A stretch of DNA of 36,868 nucleotides. It comes from CAZGLR01 sp964526635 (GTDB lineage Bacteria; Zixibacteria; MSB-5A5; GN15; JAAZOE01). The stretch lies in assembly GCA_964526635.1 (NCBI GenBank), contig CAZGLR010000019.1, positions 1-36,868 of the forward strand, written 5' to 3'. This document shows positions 1 to 7,150 of the stretch, piece by piece. The notes under the pieces were generated by a model. That model saw nothing but the letters and a program-made list of their open reading frames with translations, was not told the origin of the DNA and did no database searches. Made by a program: the position numbers and the translations under genes. The stretch's first letter is position 1. Each line of letters opens with the position of its first letter.

Positions 1-294
1 AGGATCCCCACATCGAGCGAGTTCACGGCGACGTTCGCGCAAAATCTCGAACCCGCCGTCGAATCCCGCCGCCGCCGCGGCCGCCACCGGCCCGGCATCG
101 GGCAGGCCCAGCAGGGCGATCCAGGCGTTATGGTAGCCCATCGTCTTGGTCAGGTTGACGCAGGCCCGCTCGATCAGGCGGCGCGGGTCGTCCTCGCTGA
201 CGATAAGCTGGTTGACATTGCGGATGCCCAGCAGCACCTGCTTGATGTGCTCCAAACGCTGCAGATGGTCGCTCTTGTCTTCTTGGTTTATCAT
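1..294 (-). CDS. GAF-type sensor protein, N-terminal fragment (likely histidine kinase or response protein)
   Basis: The reverse strand opens with ATG at 294 behind a good ribosome binding site (AAGGAGCA, about 7 bases upstream) and stays open for 98 codons to the contig edge, so the C-terminal part is missing. The protein begins MINQEDKSDHLQRLEHIKQV and contains IRNVNQLIV, then CVNLTKTMGYHNAWIALLG. That pattern is typical of the N-terminal segment leading into a GAF domain in PAS/GAF sensor histidine kinases and related signalling proteins. The codons are noticeably richer in GC and alanine/arginine than most of the window. The gene lies next to an IS remnant, so transfer or a different contig source is possible. 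The exact output domain cannot be seen. The forward-strand frames over this stretch have no family-like sequence. Confidence 0.6.
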   Translation of the reverse strand, partial: MINQEDKSDHLQRLEHIKQVLLGIRNVNQLIVSEDDPRRLIERACVNLTKTMGYHNAWIALLGLPDAGPVAAAAAAGFDGGFEILRERRRELARCGDP

Positions 295-718
295 GGTAGC
301 CTGCTCCTTATCGTTCTATTTGCGTCCCAGGGGGCTTTTTGAGTCCGCCCGGCGGTGGCTCATGGCGCATGGAGCGGTTCCTCGCGAGCCGTGCGCCTTC
401 GCCTCCTGCGCCTTGAGCCGCTTGCTCGTGCTTCGTGAGCCTGCTCCTCGCGGTTCCGGAGCCTTTCGGCTCACAAAACCGGAGCCGTGGCGGCTCCGGT
501 TTCAACAATGCCACACGCCGACTGCACACCACAACACCCGCGGCGGCTTTGCTACTTCCTTTATCGTCCTTCATCCTTCGCTCTTCTCACACCGTAAGCG
601 TGGCATCGAGGCGGCCCGTGCGGAATTCGGCGCTGTCGCGCCGGCGGGCGCGGATACAGGTGGTCCGGGTTGTTTGGACAGTTTGGCGGCTTAATTAAGG
701 TGGATTCGGTTTGAGTTA
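295..718. other. 424-base intergenic stretch without a recognisable gene
   Basis: No frame on either strand gives a protein that looks like a known family or has a convincing ribosome binding site. The stretch is GC-rich and full of short self-complementary words (GAGCC/GGCTC), including the perfect hairpin at 476-502. It probably contains the upstream region of the GAF gene and the decayed edge of an insertion element. Confidence 0.5.
476..502. terminator. perfect 12-bp hairpin, terminator-like
   Basis: A 12-bp perfect inverted repeat (AAACCGGAGCCG and its complement) is separated by only three bases (TGG). The A/T ends are short (three T), so termination would be weak in either direction. 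A nearby 5-bp GAGCC/GGCTC stem at about 459-473 shares part of the sequence and could form an alternative fold. Confidence 0.4.
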
Positions 719-856
719 TTATGCCGCCCTGGCTTTAATCCTTCTACAATTCTCAGGACAAGTATATGCTTCCATCGGGGTCTTGTCAACCAGCGCCGAA
801 TGCGGTCGCTCAGTATTGTAGTAGTCCAGCCAGACGCCGATCTCACGGTGGGATAA
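719..856 (-). pseudogene. IS3-family transposase remnant (C-terminal end of the OrfB integrase core)
   Basis: The last ~46 codons of a reverse-strand reading frame give LSHREIGVWLDYYNTERPHS followed by ALVDKTPMEAY. This is the classic C-terminal signature of IS3-family DDE transposases (YNxxRPHxAL, TPxEAY). Upstream of this the frame no longer resembles a transposase: it runs directly into the palindrome at 864-898 and then AT-rich sequence. The DDE catalytic residues and OrfA are therefore absent, and only the 3' tail of the element survives. It cannot be active. I see no terminal inverted repeats. The boundary at about 856 is where similarity stops by eye. Confidence 0.8.
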
Positions 857-863
857 ATGGATG

Positions 864-898
864 GGTGGCCCGACAATGCGCAGCATTATCGGGCCACC
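864..898. repeat. 15-bp palindrome, REP-like, at the broken edge of the IS remnant
   Basis: GGTGGCCCGACAATG is followed by a five-base loop and CATTATCGGGCCACC, pairing over 15 bp with a single C/A mismatch. In the reverse-strand RNA that pair is a G-U wobble, so the hairpin is complete only when transcribed leftward. There is no T tract, so it is not an ordinary terminator. The form resembles REP/MITE-like palindromes that sit next to transposase fragments. Confidence 0.6.
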
Positions 899-1129
899 GC
901 TTACAGCGTTGATATAATTAATATAATTACCTATTGCGCTACACTTTTGGTAGAGTCTCAAAAAAATCGGCTGAATACGAGAATTACAATTCATGCGAGG
1001 AATGGATTAAATAAAATCGAAAGCGGGTTGGTTTACGCACCCGGGCGCCGGGTCCGGTACGAGGGGGCATCCAGTGATGCGGGAACCCGCCCATTGCTTC
1101 GCAGAGGGTGGGCCAACCGATCCATTTGC

Positions 1130-1148
1130 CCCCACCATCCTGGTGGGG
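1130..1148. repeat. perfect 8-bp hairpin with 3-base loop
   Basis: CCCCACCA, loop TCC, TGGTGGGG. All eight pairs are perfect. It has no T tract and lies inside the hairpin-rich non-coding stretch. Confidence 0.6.
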
Positions 1149-1259
1149 TACCCGGTTTTGATCAAGCTAACTTTGCCTATTCGATAGGTAAAAAGTGCCG
1201 ATTTGTTTCTGTTGATCAATCCAGGCGCCATTGCCGGCTTGGCTCATCTCAATAAGAAA

Positions 1260-1279
1260 CCCACGACTGGCGTCGTGGG
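1260..1279. repeat. perfect 8-bp hairpin with 4-base loop
   Basis: CCCACGAC, loop TGGC, GTCGTGGG. It is perfectly paired, with no T tract on either side. It is one of the series of stems between the IS remnant and secF. Confidence 0.6.
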
Positions 1280-1343
1280 CGACATGTCGGTGGCAGGGTC
1301 TTCTTCCCGACTGTGATTCATGCGTTGCCTCAGCTCTAACCAC

Positions 1344-1377
1344 AAAAAAAACCCCGGGGAAATCCGGGGTTTTTTTT
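1344..1377. terminator. bidirectional intrinsic terminator after secF
   Basis: A CCCCGG/CCGGGG stem with a six-base loop (GGAAAT) is flanked by eight A on the left and eight T on the right, so the whole structure is one long palindrome. For the reverse strand it lies about 27 bases past the secF stop and ends in eight T. It would also stop transcription coming from the left. Confidence 0.9.
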
Positions 1378-1403
1378 AGTTATCTCAATCAGGTAGTACG
1401 AAT

Positions 1404-2339
1404 TTATTTGAATCGTCTCGGATTACGGGCTTCCCATTCGACCACAATCGGGCTGGCCACGAAGACCGAGCTGTAGGTTCCGACCATCACGCCGATCGTC
1501 AGCGCCAGCGTAAAATTAAACAGGACCTGACCGCCGAAGAGAAGCAGCGTCACCAGCACGAAAAGAACTGTCATCGAGGTGATAATCGTACGCGACAGCA
1601 CCTCGTTGATACTGGTATTGATAGTCGTAACGAAGTCGCCCTTCTTGCGGAAGAGTTTGAGATTTTCTCGAATACGGTCAAAGACCACCACCGAGTCAGT
1701 CAGCGAGTATCCGGCCAGGGTCAAAAGCGCGGTAATCACCAGCAGGTCGATTTCATAACCGAGAATCCAAAATATACCGAGTACAGCCAGGACATCGTGG
1801 AAGGTAGCGACCGTGGCCGCCACACCGAAACGGAAGTCGAAGCGGAACCAGATGTAGATCAGGATTGCCGCCACGGCGATCAATACCGCCCAGCGGGCCT
1901 GCTGCCGCAGGGTTTGCCCAACGGCCGGGCCGATGGTATGCTCAGAGTCTTTGGTAAAGGTGTTTCCGGAAAATTCCTCTTCGATGACACTCATGATCTG
2001 ATCGACCGTGGCAATTGCACCTTTTTCTTCAGTTGCCTTGAGTGTCTTGACCCGGATGATATAGGAATTTTCGGTACCCTCGGTATGCAGTTCCTGAATA
2101 GAGGCATCCGGGAAGCCGCCCTCGGACAGGGCCGTACGCAGATCCTCTACCGCGATGGGCTGGCTGAAGTTACCCTGAATCATCGTGCCGCCGGTGAAGT
2201 CGATCCCCATATTGGCTTTTCCCAGTGAGATCATAACGAAGGCAACGATGCCGAGAATAAGCAGGATGGCGGACAAGACGAAACTGAATTTCCGCATCCC
2301 GATAAAGTCTATGTTGGTTTTGCCAATTAATCTAAACAT
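1404..2339 (-). CDS. secF: protein translocase subunit SecF
   Basis: SecF works with SecD in the inner membrane, using proton-motive force to pull exported proteins through SecYEG and release them on the outer side. The 311-residue protein begins MFRLIGKTNIDFIG, a standard SecF start, followed by a first membrane segment (about 18-38) and the GIDFTGGTMIQ motif (45-55). Five more membrane segments follow in the second half, with the conserved GYSLTDSVVVFDRIREN stretch at 210-226. I chose ATG at 2339. An upstream in-frame TTG at 2351 sits almost on the AAGGAG motif, while the ATG is about 13 bases away, which is long but workable. The gap to secD is 26 bases, so the two form an operon, closed by the terminator at 1344-1377. 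YajC is not seen here. Confidence 0.95.
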   Translation of the reverse strand: MFRLIGKTNIDFIGMRKFSFVLSAILLILGIVAFVMISLGKANMGIDFTGGTMIQGNFSQPIAVEDLRTALSEGGFPDASIQELHTEGTENSYIIRVKTLKATEEKGAIATVDQIMSVIEEEFSGNTFTKDSEHTIGPAVGQTLRQQARWAVLIAVAAILIYIWFRFDFRFGVAATVATFHDVLAVLGIFWILGYEIDLLVITALLTLAGYSLTDSVVVFDRIRENLKLFRKKGDFVTTINTSINEVLSRTIITSMTVLFVLVTLLLFGGQVLFNFTLALTIGVMVGTYSSVFVASPIVVEWEARNPRRFK

Positions 2340-2365
2340 GTTCAGTCCCAATCTCCTTCAGTGCG

Positions 2366-4084
2366 TCAGATCGAAAGCGATTTGTACCCTTTCCGGAAGT
2401 CGAAGATCGCCTTAGTTATCACAAGTGCTGTGTAGAGCGAAATAGTCACACCTAAAAAGAGTGACACGGCAAAGCCTTTGACCGGTCCCGATCCGAAGAT
2501 GAAGAGGATCGCGGCGGTAATCAAAGTGGTGACATGGCTGTCAATAATCGTTAATAGCGCCCGCTCGTAGCCGGCGTCGATGGCCGCTCGAATGGTTTTA
2601 CCGGATAGCATTTCCTCACGGATTCTCTCGAAGATCAGCACGTTGGAGTCGACCGAGATACCAATTGTCAGGATAATCCCTGCAATACCCGGCATCGTCA
2701 GTGTCGCCCGCAGCGCCGCCATTGCCGCCAGCAGGAAGAACAGGTTGAAGATCAGCGCGATATCGGCGATGACGCCCGACAGGCGATAGTAAATGGCGAT
2801 AAATATCAGAACCAGAATCAGCGCAATCCAGGAAGAGGTCAGACCGCGGCTGATGGAATCCCGGCCAAGTGACGGTCCGACGACGGAGCTTTCGATTATT
2901 TCGACCGGGGCCGGCAGCGCACCGGCTTTCAGGACGATCGACAGGTCACGGCCTTCGGCGTAGGAAGCCCCGGAACCCATGGTGATGGTGCCTTTGTCGC
3001 GAATACGGTCATTGATATTTGGAGCCGATTCCACGCGGCCATCGAGAACAATAGCCAGCGGTTTGCCGATATTCGGGCCGGTTACTCGCGAAAAGATTCG
3101 GCCGCCCTCGCGGGTCAACTGGAAATTGACGGTCGGTTTGCCGAACTGATCCATCTGCGGAGTGGCATCGGTCAGGTATTCACCCGACATCTGGACACGA
3201 CTCTTGAGCAGATACAACGGAATCATCTCACGACCGCGATCGATTTGTGTCCGCGTGCCCCAGGAGAATTCCACATCGGAGGGAATCAAATTGCGGACTT
3301 CAGGCCGTTTGAGGATAGCGTTGATATTCGGACGGTATTCGTCTTCGACCAGATACATCGGGTAATCATAACCCGGAACCGGCTCGAGAAAGATCGATAA
3401 TGGCGTCTCGAATTCGTCTTCGGTCAAGGCGGTGATATCATCCAGTGTATCGCCGGGCTGTTCGCCCAGCAGATCGGCCATAACATCGACATCCTCTTCG
3501 GTTGCGGCGGTATCTTCGGCGACGGCAGTATCGGCGGGTTCGCTATCGGTCTCATCCTCGGTTCGGGTCCCGGCGACGTTTTCAACGCTGATGCCGAGAT
3601 CCTCGAGCTTATTGTCAATCTTGTTCAACAGCAGCTCGGCGTTTTCAGTGGTTTCGAGCAGTTTGAACTGCAACTGGGCGGTTTCACCGATCAGTTTTTG
3701 TGCGCGGTCGGTATCAGTAAACCCGGGCAACTCGACCACGATACGATCGTCGCCCTGTTTCTGAATAATCGGTTCGGATACGCCGAACTGGTCGATGCGG
3801 TTACGAATGATCTGCAGTGCGCGCTCGACTGCGTCTTTACGGGCATTTTCCCCAAGCTGTTCCATTTTCACGCGCAAGACGACGTACATGCCGCCCTGCA
3901 AATCACGCCCGAGGCGGATCGCCTCCTGCTTCATCTCAAACAACTCAGCCGGATTTTCTTCTTCCAACTGTTGTCGTTTTTCCTGGGACATAGTCCAGTA
4001 GGCAAGTGTCGGCCAGGAGTAGTAGACGGCAGCGACAACCAGAATCAGCGTGATGACTATGCGCCAGGTCTGAGTTCTGCTCAT
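2366..4084 (-). CDS. secD: protein translocase subunit SecD
   Basis: This is the larger partner of SecF in the proton-driven export motor. The predicted protein has 572 residues: a first membrane segment at about 8-25, the DLQGGMYVVLRV motif at 61-72, a large periplasmic domain, and five membrane segments from about 418 to 560. The conserved stretch ISVDSNVLIFERIREE at 476-491 corresponds to the proton-relay region of the family. Residues about 173-225 form an unusually acidic, alanine-rich low-complexity insert inside the periplasmic domain (runs such as EDETDSEPADTAVAED). I chose ATG at 4084 because the protein then starts MSRTQTWRIVITLILVV and has AAAGGAAAAG upstream. The longer frame back to 4201 would add a non-family extension that covers the promoter. 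Confidence 0.95.
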   Translation of the reverse strand: MSRTQTWRIVITLILVVAAVYYSWPTLAYWTMSQEKRQQLEEENPAELFEMKQEAIRLGRDLQGGMYVVLRVKMEQLGENARKDAVERALQIIRNRIDQFGVSEPIIQKQGDDRIVVELPGFTDTDRAQKLIGETAQLQFKLLETTENAELLLNKIDNKLEDLGISVENVAGTRTEDETDSEPADTAVAEDTAATEEDVDVMADLLGEQPGDTLDDITALTEDEFETPLSIFLEPVPGYDYPMYLVEDEYRPNINAILKRPEVRNLIPSDVEFSWGTRTQIDRGREMIPLYLLKSRVQMSGEYLTDATPQMDQFGKPTVNFQLTREGGRIFSRVTGPNIGKPLAIVLDGRVESAPNINDRIRDKGTITMGSGASYAEGRDLSIVLKAGALPAPVEIIESSVVGPSLGRDSISRGLTSSWIALILVLIFIAIYYRLSGVIADIALIFNLFFLLAAMAALRATLTMPGIAGIILTIGISVDSNVLIFERIREEMLSGKTIRAAIDAGYERALLTIIDSHVTTLITAAILFIFGSGPVKGFAVSLFLGVTISLYTALVITKAIFDFRKGYKSLSI

Positions 4085-4137
4085 TTTTCGTACTTTTCCT
4101 TTTCGAAAGTTCCGGAAATCGGCTATAATAGTCCCGC

Positions 4138-4165
4138 AATATACCAATTCCGATTCGTATGTCAA
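4138..4165 (-). promoter_or_regulatory. sigma-70 type promoter for secDF
   Basis: On the reverse strand a perfect TTGACA (-35, at 4165-4160) is followed after 16 bases by TATATT (-10, at 4143-4138). This leaves a leader of roughly 45 bases before the secD ATG at 4084. It is the best promoter match in the window, and its presence argues against the longer secD start. Confidence 0.65.
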
Positions 4166-4206
4166 TTGTTTTGTAGGTTGTCGGCAACTCACATACATCA
4201 CTGTAG

Positions 4207-4235
4207 TTGTTGCTATAACGCTTTGTTATTATTAT
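4207..4235 (+). promoter_or_regulatory. candidate promoter for the M16 peptidase gene
   Basis: TTGTTG at 4207-4212, a 17-base spacer, and TATTAT at 4230-4235 lie about 50 bases upstream of the ATG at 4284. Together with the secDF promoter this makes a divergent promoter region. Confidence 0.4.
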
Positions 4236-4283
4236 ACTTAAGTGTTGCCCTGAAAACCGCCTTTAACGACGGGGAGAGATGAT

Positions 4284-6917
4284 ATGGTGTGCAAGGATAG
4301 ATGGCAAGTAATCGCCGCGATGGTAATGATCGCGTTTTTCGGCCTGACCCTGCCGGTTTTGGCCAAGACCACCCGGATAACTTTTGACAATGGTATGGAA
4401 GTGATCTTCAAGGAAAACCACAGCTCACCTATGATCACATCCATGGTTTTTGTACAGGCCGGCGCCAAATATGAAACCGATTTCAACAATGGCACTACTC
4501 ATCTGCTTGAGCACCTGTTGTTCGATGGCACAAAAAACCGTTCGCGGGAAGAGATTTCAAATGGCATCGAAAACCATGGCGGCTATATCAACGCCTTCAC
4601 CCGTAAAGATCTGACCGGGTATCTGGTCCTGATGCCGAAAGAGCATTTTAAATACGGTATCGAAGTTCAGGCCGATATGCTTTTCAACTCAATATTTCCT
4701 GAAGATGAACTGGCCAAAGAACGCAAAGTTGTTATCGAAGAAATTCAGATGAATAACGACGATCCCTCTACCCTGGCTGAATATTTCTTCAATGCGACAT
4801 CGATGGCCGGGACGCCATATTCCCGACCGGTGCTGGGCTACAAGAATATCATCGCATCGATACCCCGTCAGCGCATCATAGATTACTGGAACAGCTACTA
4901 TGCGCCCAATAACATGATTGCCCTGGTTATTGGAGATTTTGATACTGATAAGATGGTCGAAACCTTCCATTCGGTTTTCGGCGTGGTTCCGCCGGTGAAC
5001 TTGCCGTCGCCTCCGGTTGTCAGTTATTATGCTCCCGACTCGCAGTCGGTTGTATACAAGGCCGGGAATACCAAAGTCACCTATCTTAAAATAGGTATCG
5101 ATGCTCCTCATTTCACCGATCCCGATTACTATGCAGTCGATGTGATGGCCGATTATCTCAATTCATCGGAAAACTCGCCATTTAAGTCCGTCCTCGTCGA
5201 TACCACCGGGGCGCCATTGTACCAATCATTTTCCCTGGGTCTCGAGACCGCTGAAGAATTCTCCCGGATTGTGATGACTTTCGAACTGGATACAATCGCC
5301 ACAGTGGAGCCGATTCTCGAAGGCCTCGAGATGGTCCTGTCCGATTTCGCGGCATATAAGCCATCGGCGGAGATAGTCAACGGCATCAGGGTTTCCAAAA
5401 AGACCAACGAGATTTATCTGCAGGAGAAGTTGCATTATTATGGCATCATCGTAGCGCCAATGCTGGTCACGACCGGCTGGGATTTTATGGAATCATATCT
5501 CGATGCTATCGAACAGGTTAATTCCTCGATGATAGTGCGGGCGGCCGAGCGATGGTTTACCGATTTGAAGTATGTTGCCACGGTGTATCATCCCAATCAT
5601 AGGCAGGAGGCCGTCGAAGAGGAAGAAACGCATACTGTCTATCTCCGCGAGGTACTGCCCAATGGTCTCACTGTGGTTGTTAAATCGAATGCGGACAGCC
5701 GGGTGTTTGCCCTGAACGTTATCGGCAAACATCGCAGTGTGGCGGAGCCGCCGATGAAAACCGGTATCACTGATTTTGTCAATCGCATGATTCCCAAGGG
5801 TACGACCAGTCTGAATGCCGAAGAACTGTCGCAGAAGCTGGCCTCGATCGGGGCCAAGGTAACTGAGGGAGATCTGCCCTGGCTGCCGCATGATGATTTC
5901 TATACCACCCGGCAGTTTGCCTTTATGAAATTCGAGACAATCGACGAATTCACCGATCAGGGTTTGGCCCTGTTTGCCGACATGATCAAAAATCCATCGT
6001 TTGATTCCACCGAAATCGAAAACGTCCGCGGCTTTTTGATGGGCGTGTTGGGCCGTCAATCCGGATCCCCCCGCGATGTCGCCCGGGACCTGTTCTACAA
6101 GACGATGTTCCCCGATCATCCCTACGGCACAACAATCAATGGCTCCCATATGTCGGTCGGGATGATCAGCCGCGATGATCTGATCGAGCATCATCGGAAG
6201 TTTTACTCGCCGCGTAATATGATTATCACCGTCGGTACCAATGTTGCAGCCGATTCGATGATGGCCATGCTGACTGAAGCATTTGGCGACATGCCGGCGG
6301 TGGAAACCGGTTTCAGGGCACCGGAAGCCGGCGCGCCGATTGTCGGTAAGAAGCGGGCGCATGAGGGGATGGATAAAGAACAGGTCTATATTTATCTCGG
6401 CGGCAAGCTGCCGGGCGTGCAGCATGAGGATGCCGCTGCGATCAAACTTGCCGCGGCGGTGTTATCTGACCGGTTAGGCAAAATCCTTCGTGAAGAACGC
6501 GGTCTGGCCTATTCGGTCGGGTCCGGGGCGACCATGGATCGCAATTTCGGCTGGTATGTCTGCGCGATGGGTACTGGAGCTTCGAATTACGAAGAAGCGA
6601 CCGGTGGGATAATTGAAATTATCGAGGGTCTCCAGGCCGATGGCCCAACTATCGAAGAAATCGAGATCGCCAAAAACAGCCTGTGGGGATCGAGCCTGAC
6701 ACGGCGGCTCTCGCGCATCAATCAGGCGTATTATATGGGTGTTGGTGAATATCTCGGGGTTGGGTATGAGTACTACGATCATTATATTGAGGCGCTCGAT
6801 GCAGTGACAATCGCTGATGTCCATCGCGCCTTCAAGACATATTTCGACACGGATAATTATGTTTTGTCCACGGCCGGTAATCTGGATTCATCACAGATTC
6901 AGTCATCGACGGATTGA
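4284..6917 (+). CDS. secreted M16 (insulinase/pitrilysin-type) zinc peptidase, double-length
   Basis: M16 peptidases are clam-shell zinc enzymes that degrade peptides. This one has 877 residues, about twice the half-size bacterial form. An N-terminal signal peptide (about 1-27, ending VLA) implies export to the periplasm or beyond. The N-terminal half carries the zinc motif HLLEH (H73, E76, H77) and the later glutamate in VVIEEIQMNND (E152/E153), so it should be catalytic. The second M16 repeat starts near 452 (LPNGLTVVV). At the matching place it reads ITDFVNRM instead of HxxEH, so that half is structural, as is usual for the family. ATG at 4284 follows GGGGAGAG. The gene stands alone between a divergent promoter and a terminator. 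Its substrate is unknown. Confidence 0.9.
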   Translation: MVCKDRWQVIAAMVMIAFFGLTLPVLAKTTRITFDNGMEVIFKENHSSPMITSMVFVQAGAKYETDFNNGTTHLLEHLLFDGTKNRSREEISNGIENHGGYINAFTRKDLTGYLVLMPKEHFKYGIEVQADMLFNSIFPEDELAKERKVVIEEIQMNNDDPSTLAEYFFNATSMAGTPYSRPVLGYKNIIASIPRQRIIDYWNSYYAPNNMIALVIGDFDTDKMVETFHSVFGVVPPVNLPSPPVVSYYAPDSQSVVYKAGNTKVTYLKIGIDAPHFTDPDYYAVDVMADYLNSSENSPFKSVLVDTTGAPLYQSFSLGLETAEEFSRIVMTFELDTIATVEPILEGLEMVLSDFAAYKPSAEIVNGIRVSKKTNEIYLQEKLHYYGIIVAPMLVTTGWDFMESYLDAIEQVNSSMIVRAAERWFTDLKYVATVYHPNHRQEAVEEEETHTVYLREVLPNGLTVVVKSNADSRVFALNVIGKHRSVAEPPMKTGITDFVNRMIPKGTTSLNAEELSQKLASIGAKVTEGDLPWLPHDDFYTTRQFAFMKFETIDEFTDQGLALFADMIKNPSFDSTEIENVRGFLMGVLGRQSGSPRDVARDLFYKTMFPDHPYGTTINGSHMSVGMISRDDLIEHHRKFYSPRNMIITVGTNVAADSMMAMLTEAFGDMPAVETGFRAPEAGAPIVGKKRAHEGMDKEQVYIYLGGKLPGVQHEDAAAIKLAAAVLSDRLGKILREERGLAYSVGSGATMDRNFGWYVCAMGTGASNYEEATGGIIEIIEGLQADGPTIEEIEIAKNSLWGSSLTRRLSRINQAYYMGVGEYLGVGYEYYDHYIEALDAVTIADVHRAFKTYFDTDNYVLSTAGNLDSSQIQSSTD

Positions 6918-6945
6918 TTGCCTGAGACCTTAAACAATTGACATC

Positions 6946-6980
6946 CGGCCGCGATTGAGATCGATCGCGGCCGTTTTCTT
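6946..6980 (+). terminator. intrinsic terminator after the M16 gene
   Basis: A perfect 10-bp stem (CGGCCGCGAT with its complement ATCGCGGCCG), an eight-base loop, then TTTTCTT. It lies 29 bases past the stop codon at 6917. Confidence 0.85.
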
Positions 6981-7150
6981 ACAGGTCTGTTGAATTCTCG
7001 TATTTTGTTTCCTCATTGGTAAATTCAATAACAATGAGTAACCCCCCATAATTTATGCAAAAATATTTGAATGAAATTGCCACTATTTCGTCAAACATAT
7101 GTATACGGAAATAATAAACAATTTACTAAATATCAAGCAGGGGGGAAAGC
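6981..7150 (+). other. AT-rich leader region before the dockerin protein gene
   Basis: This AT-rich stretch must hold the promoter of the downstream gene. It contains a 7-bp inverted repeat (CTCATTG at 7012-7018 and CAATGAG at 7032-7038) and a strong ribosome binding site just before 7151 (AGGGGGGAAAG). I could not pick one -35/-10 pair with confidence. Confidence 0.4.

Larger units (their letters stand above)
857..1403. other. 547-base non-coding stretch with several perfect hairpins
   Basis: No believable gene is present: the longest frames (132 codons forward, 74 reverse) have no family-like sequence, no ribosome binding site and are dominated by repeats. From left to right it holds the palindrome 864-898, an AT-rich spacer (900-1020), and then a GC-rich segment with stems at 1067-1080, 1130-1148, 1173-1191 and 1260-1279, two copies of the palindrome TTGATCAA (1158-1165 and 1212-1219), and finally the secF terminator. 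The density of stems suggests a structured RNA or a non-autonomous mobile element, but I recognise no known class. Confidence 0.55.

Noticed and set aside
146..694. 182-codon forward frame over the GAF fragment and the following gap
   Set aside because: It is antisense to the recognisable GAF-type sequence, is rich in R, S and A without family pattern, and has no ribosome binding site.
857..1255. 132-codon forward and 74-codon reverse frames in the hairpin-rich stretch
   Set aside because: Their sequence is a by-product of inverted repeats; there is no ribosome binding site and no family-like motif.
5493..6425. 310-codon reverse frame inside the double-length M16 gene
   Set aside because: It is the antisense shadow of a clear M16 protein; its translation has no domain pattern.
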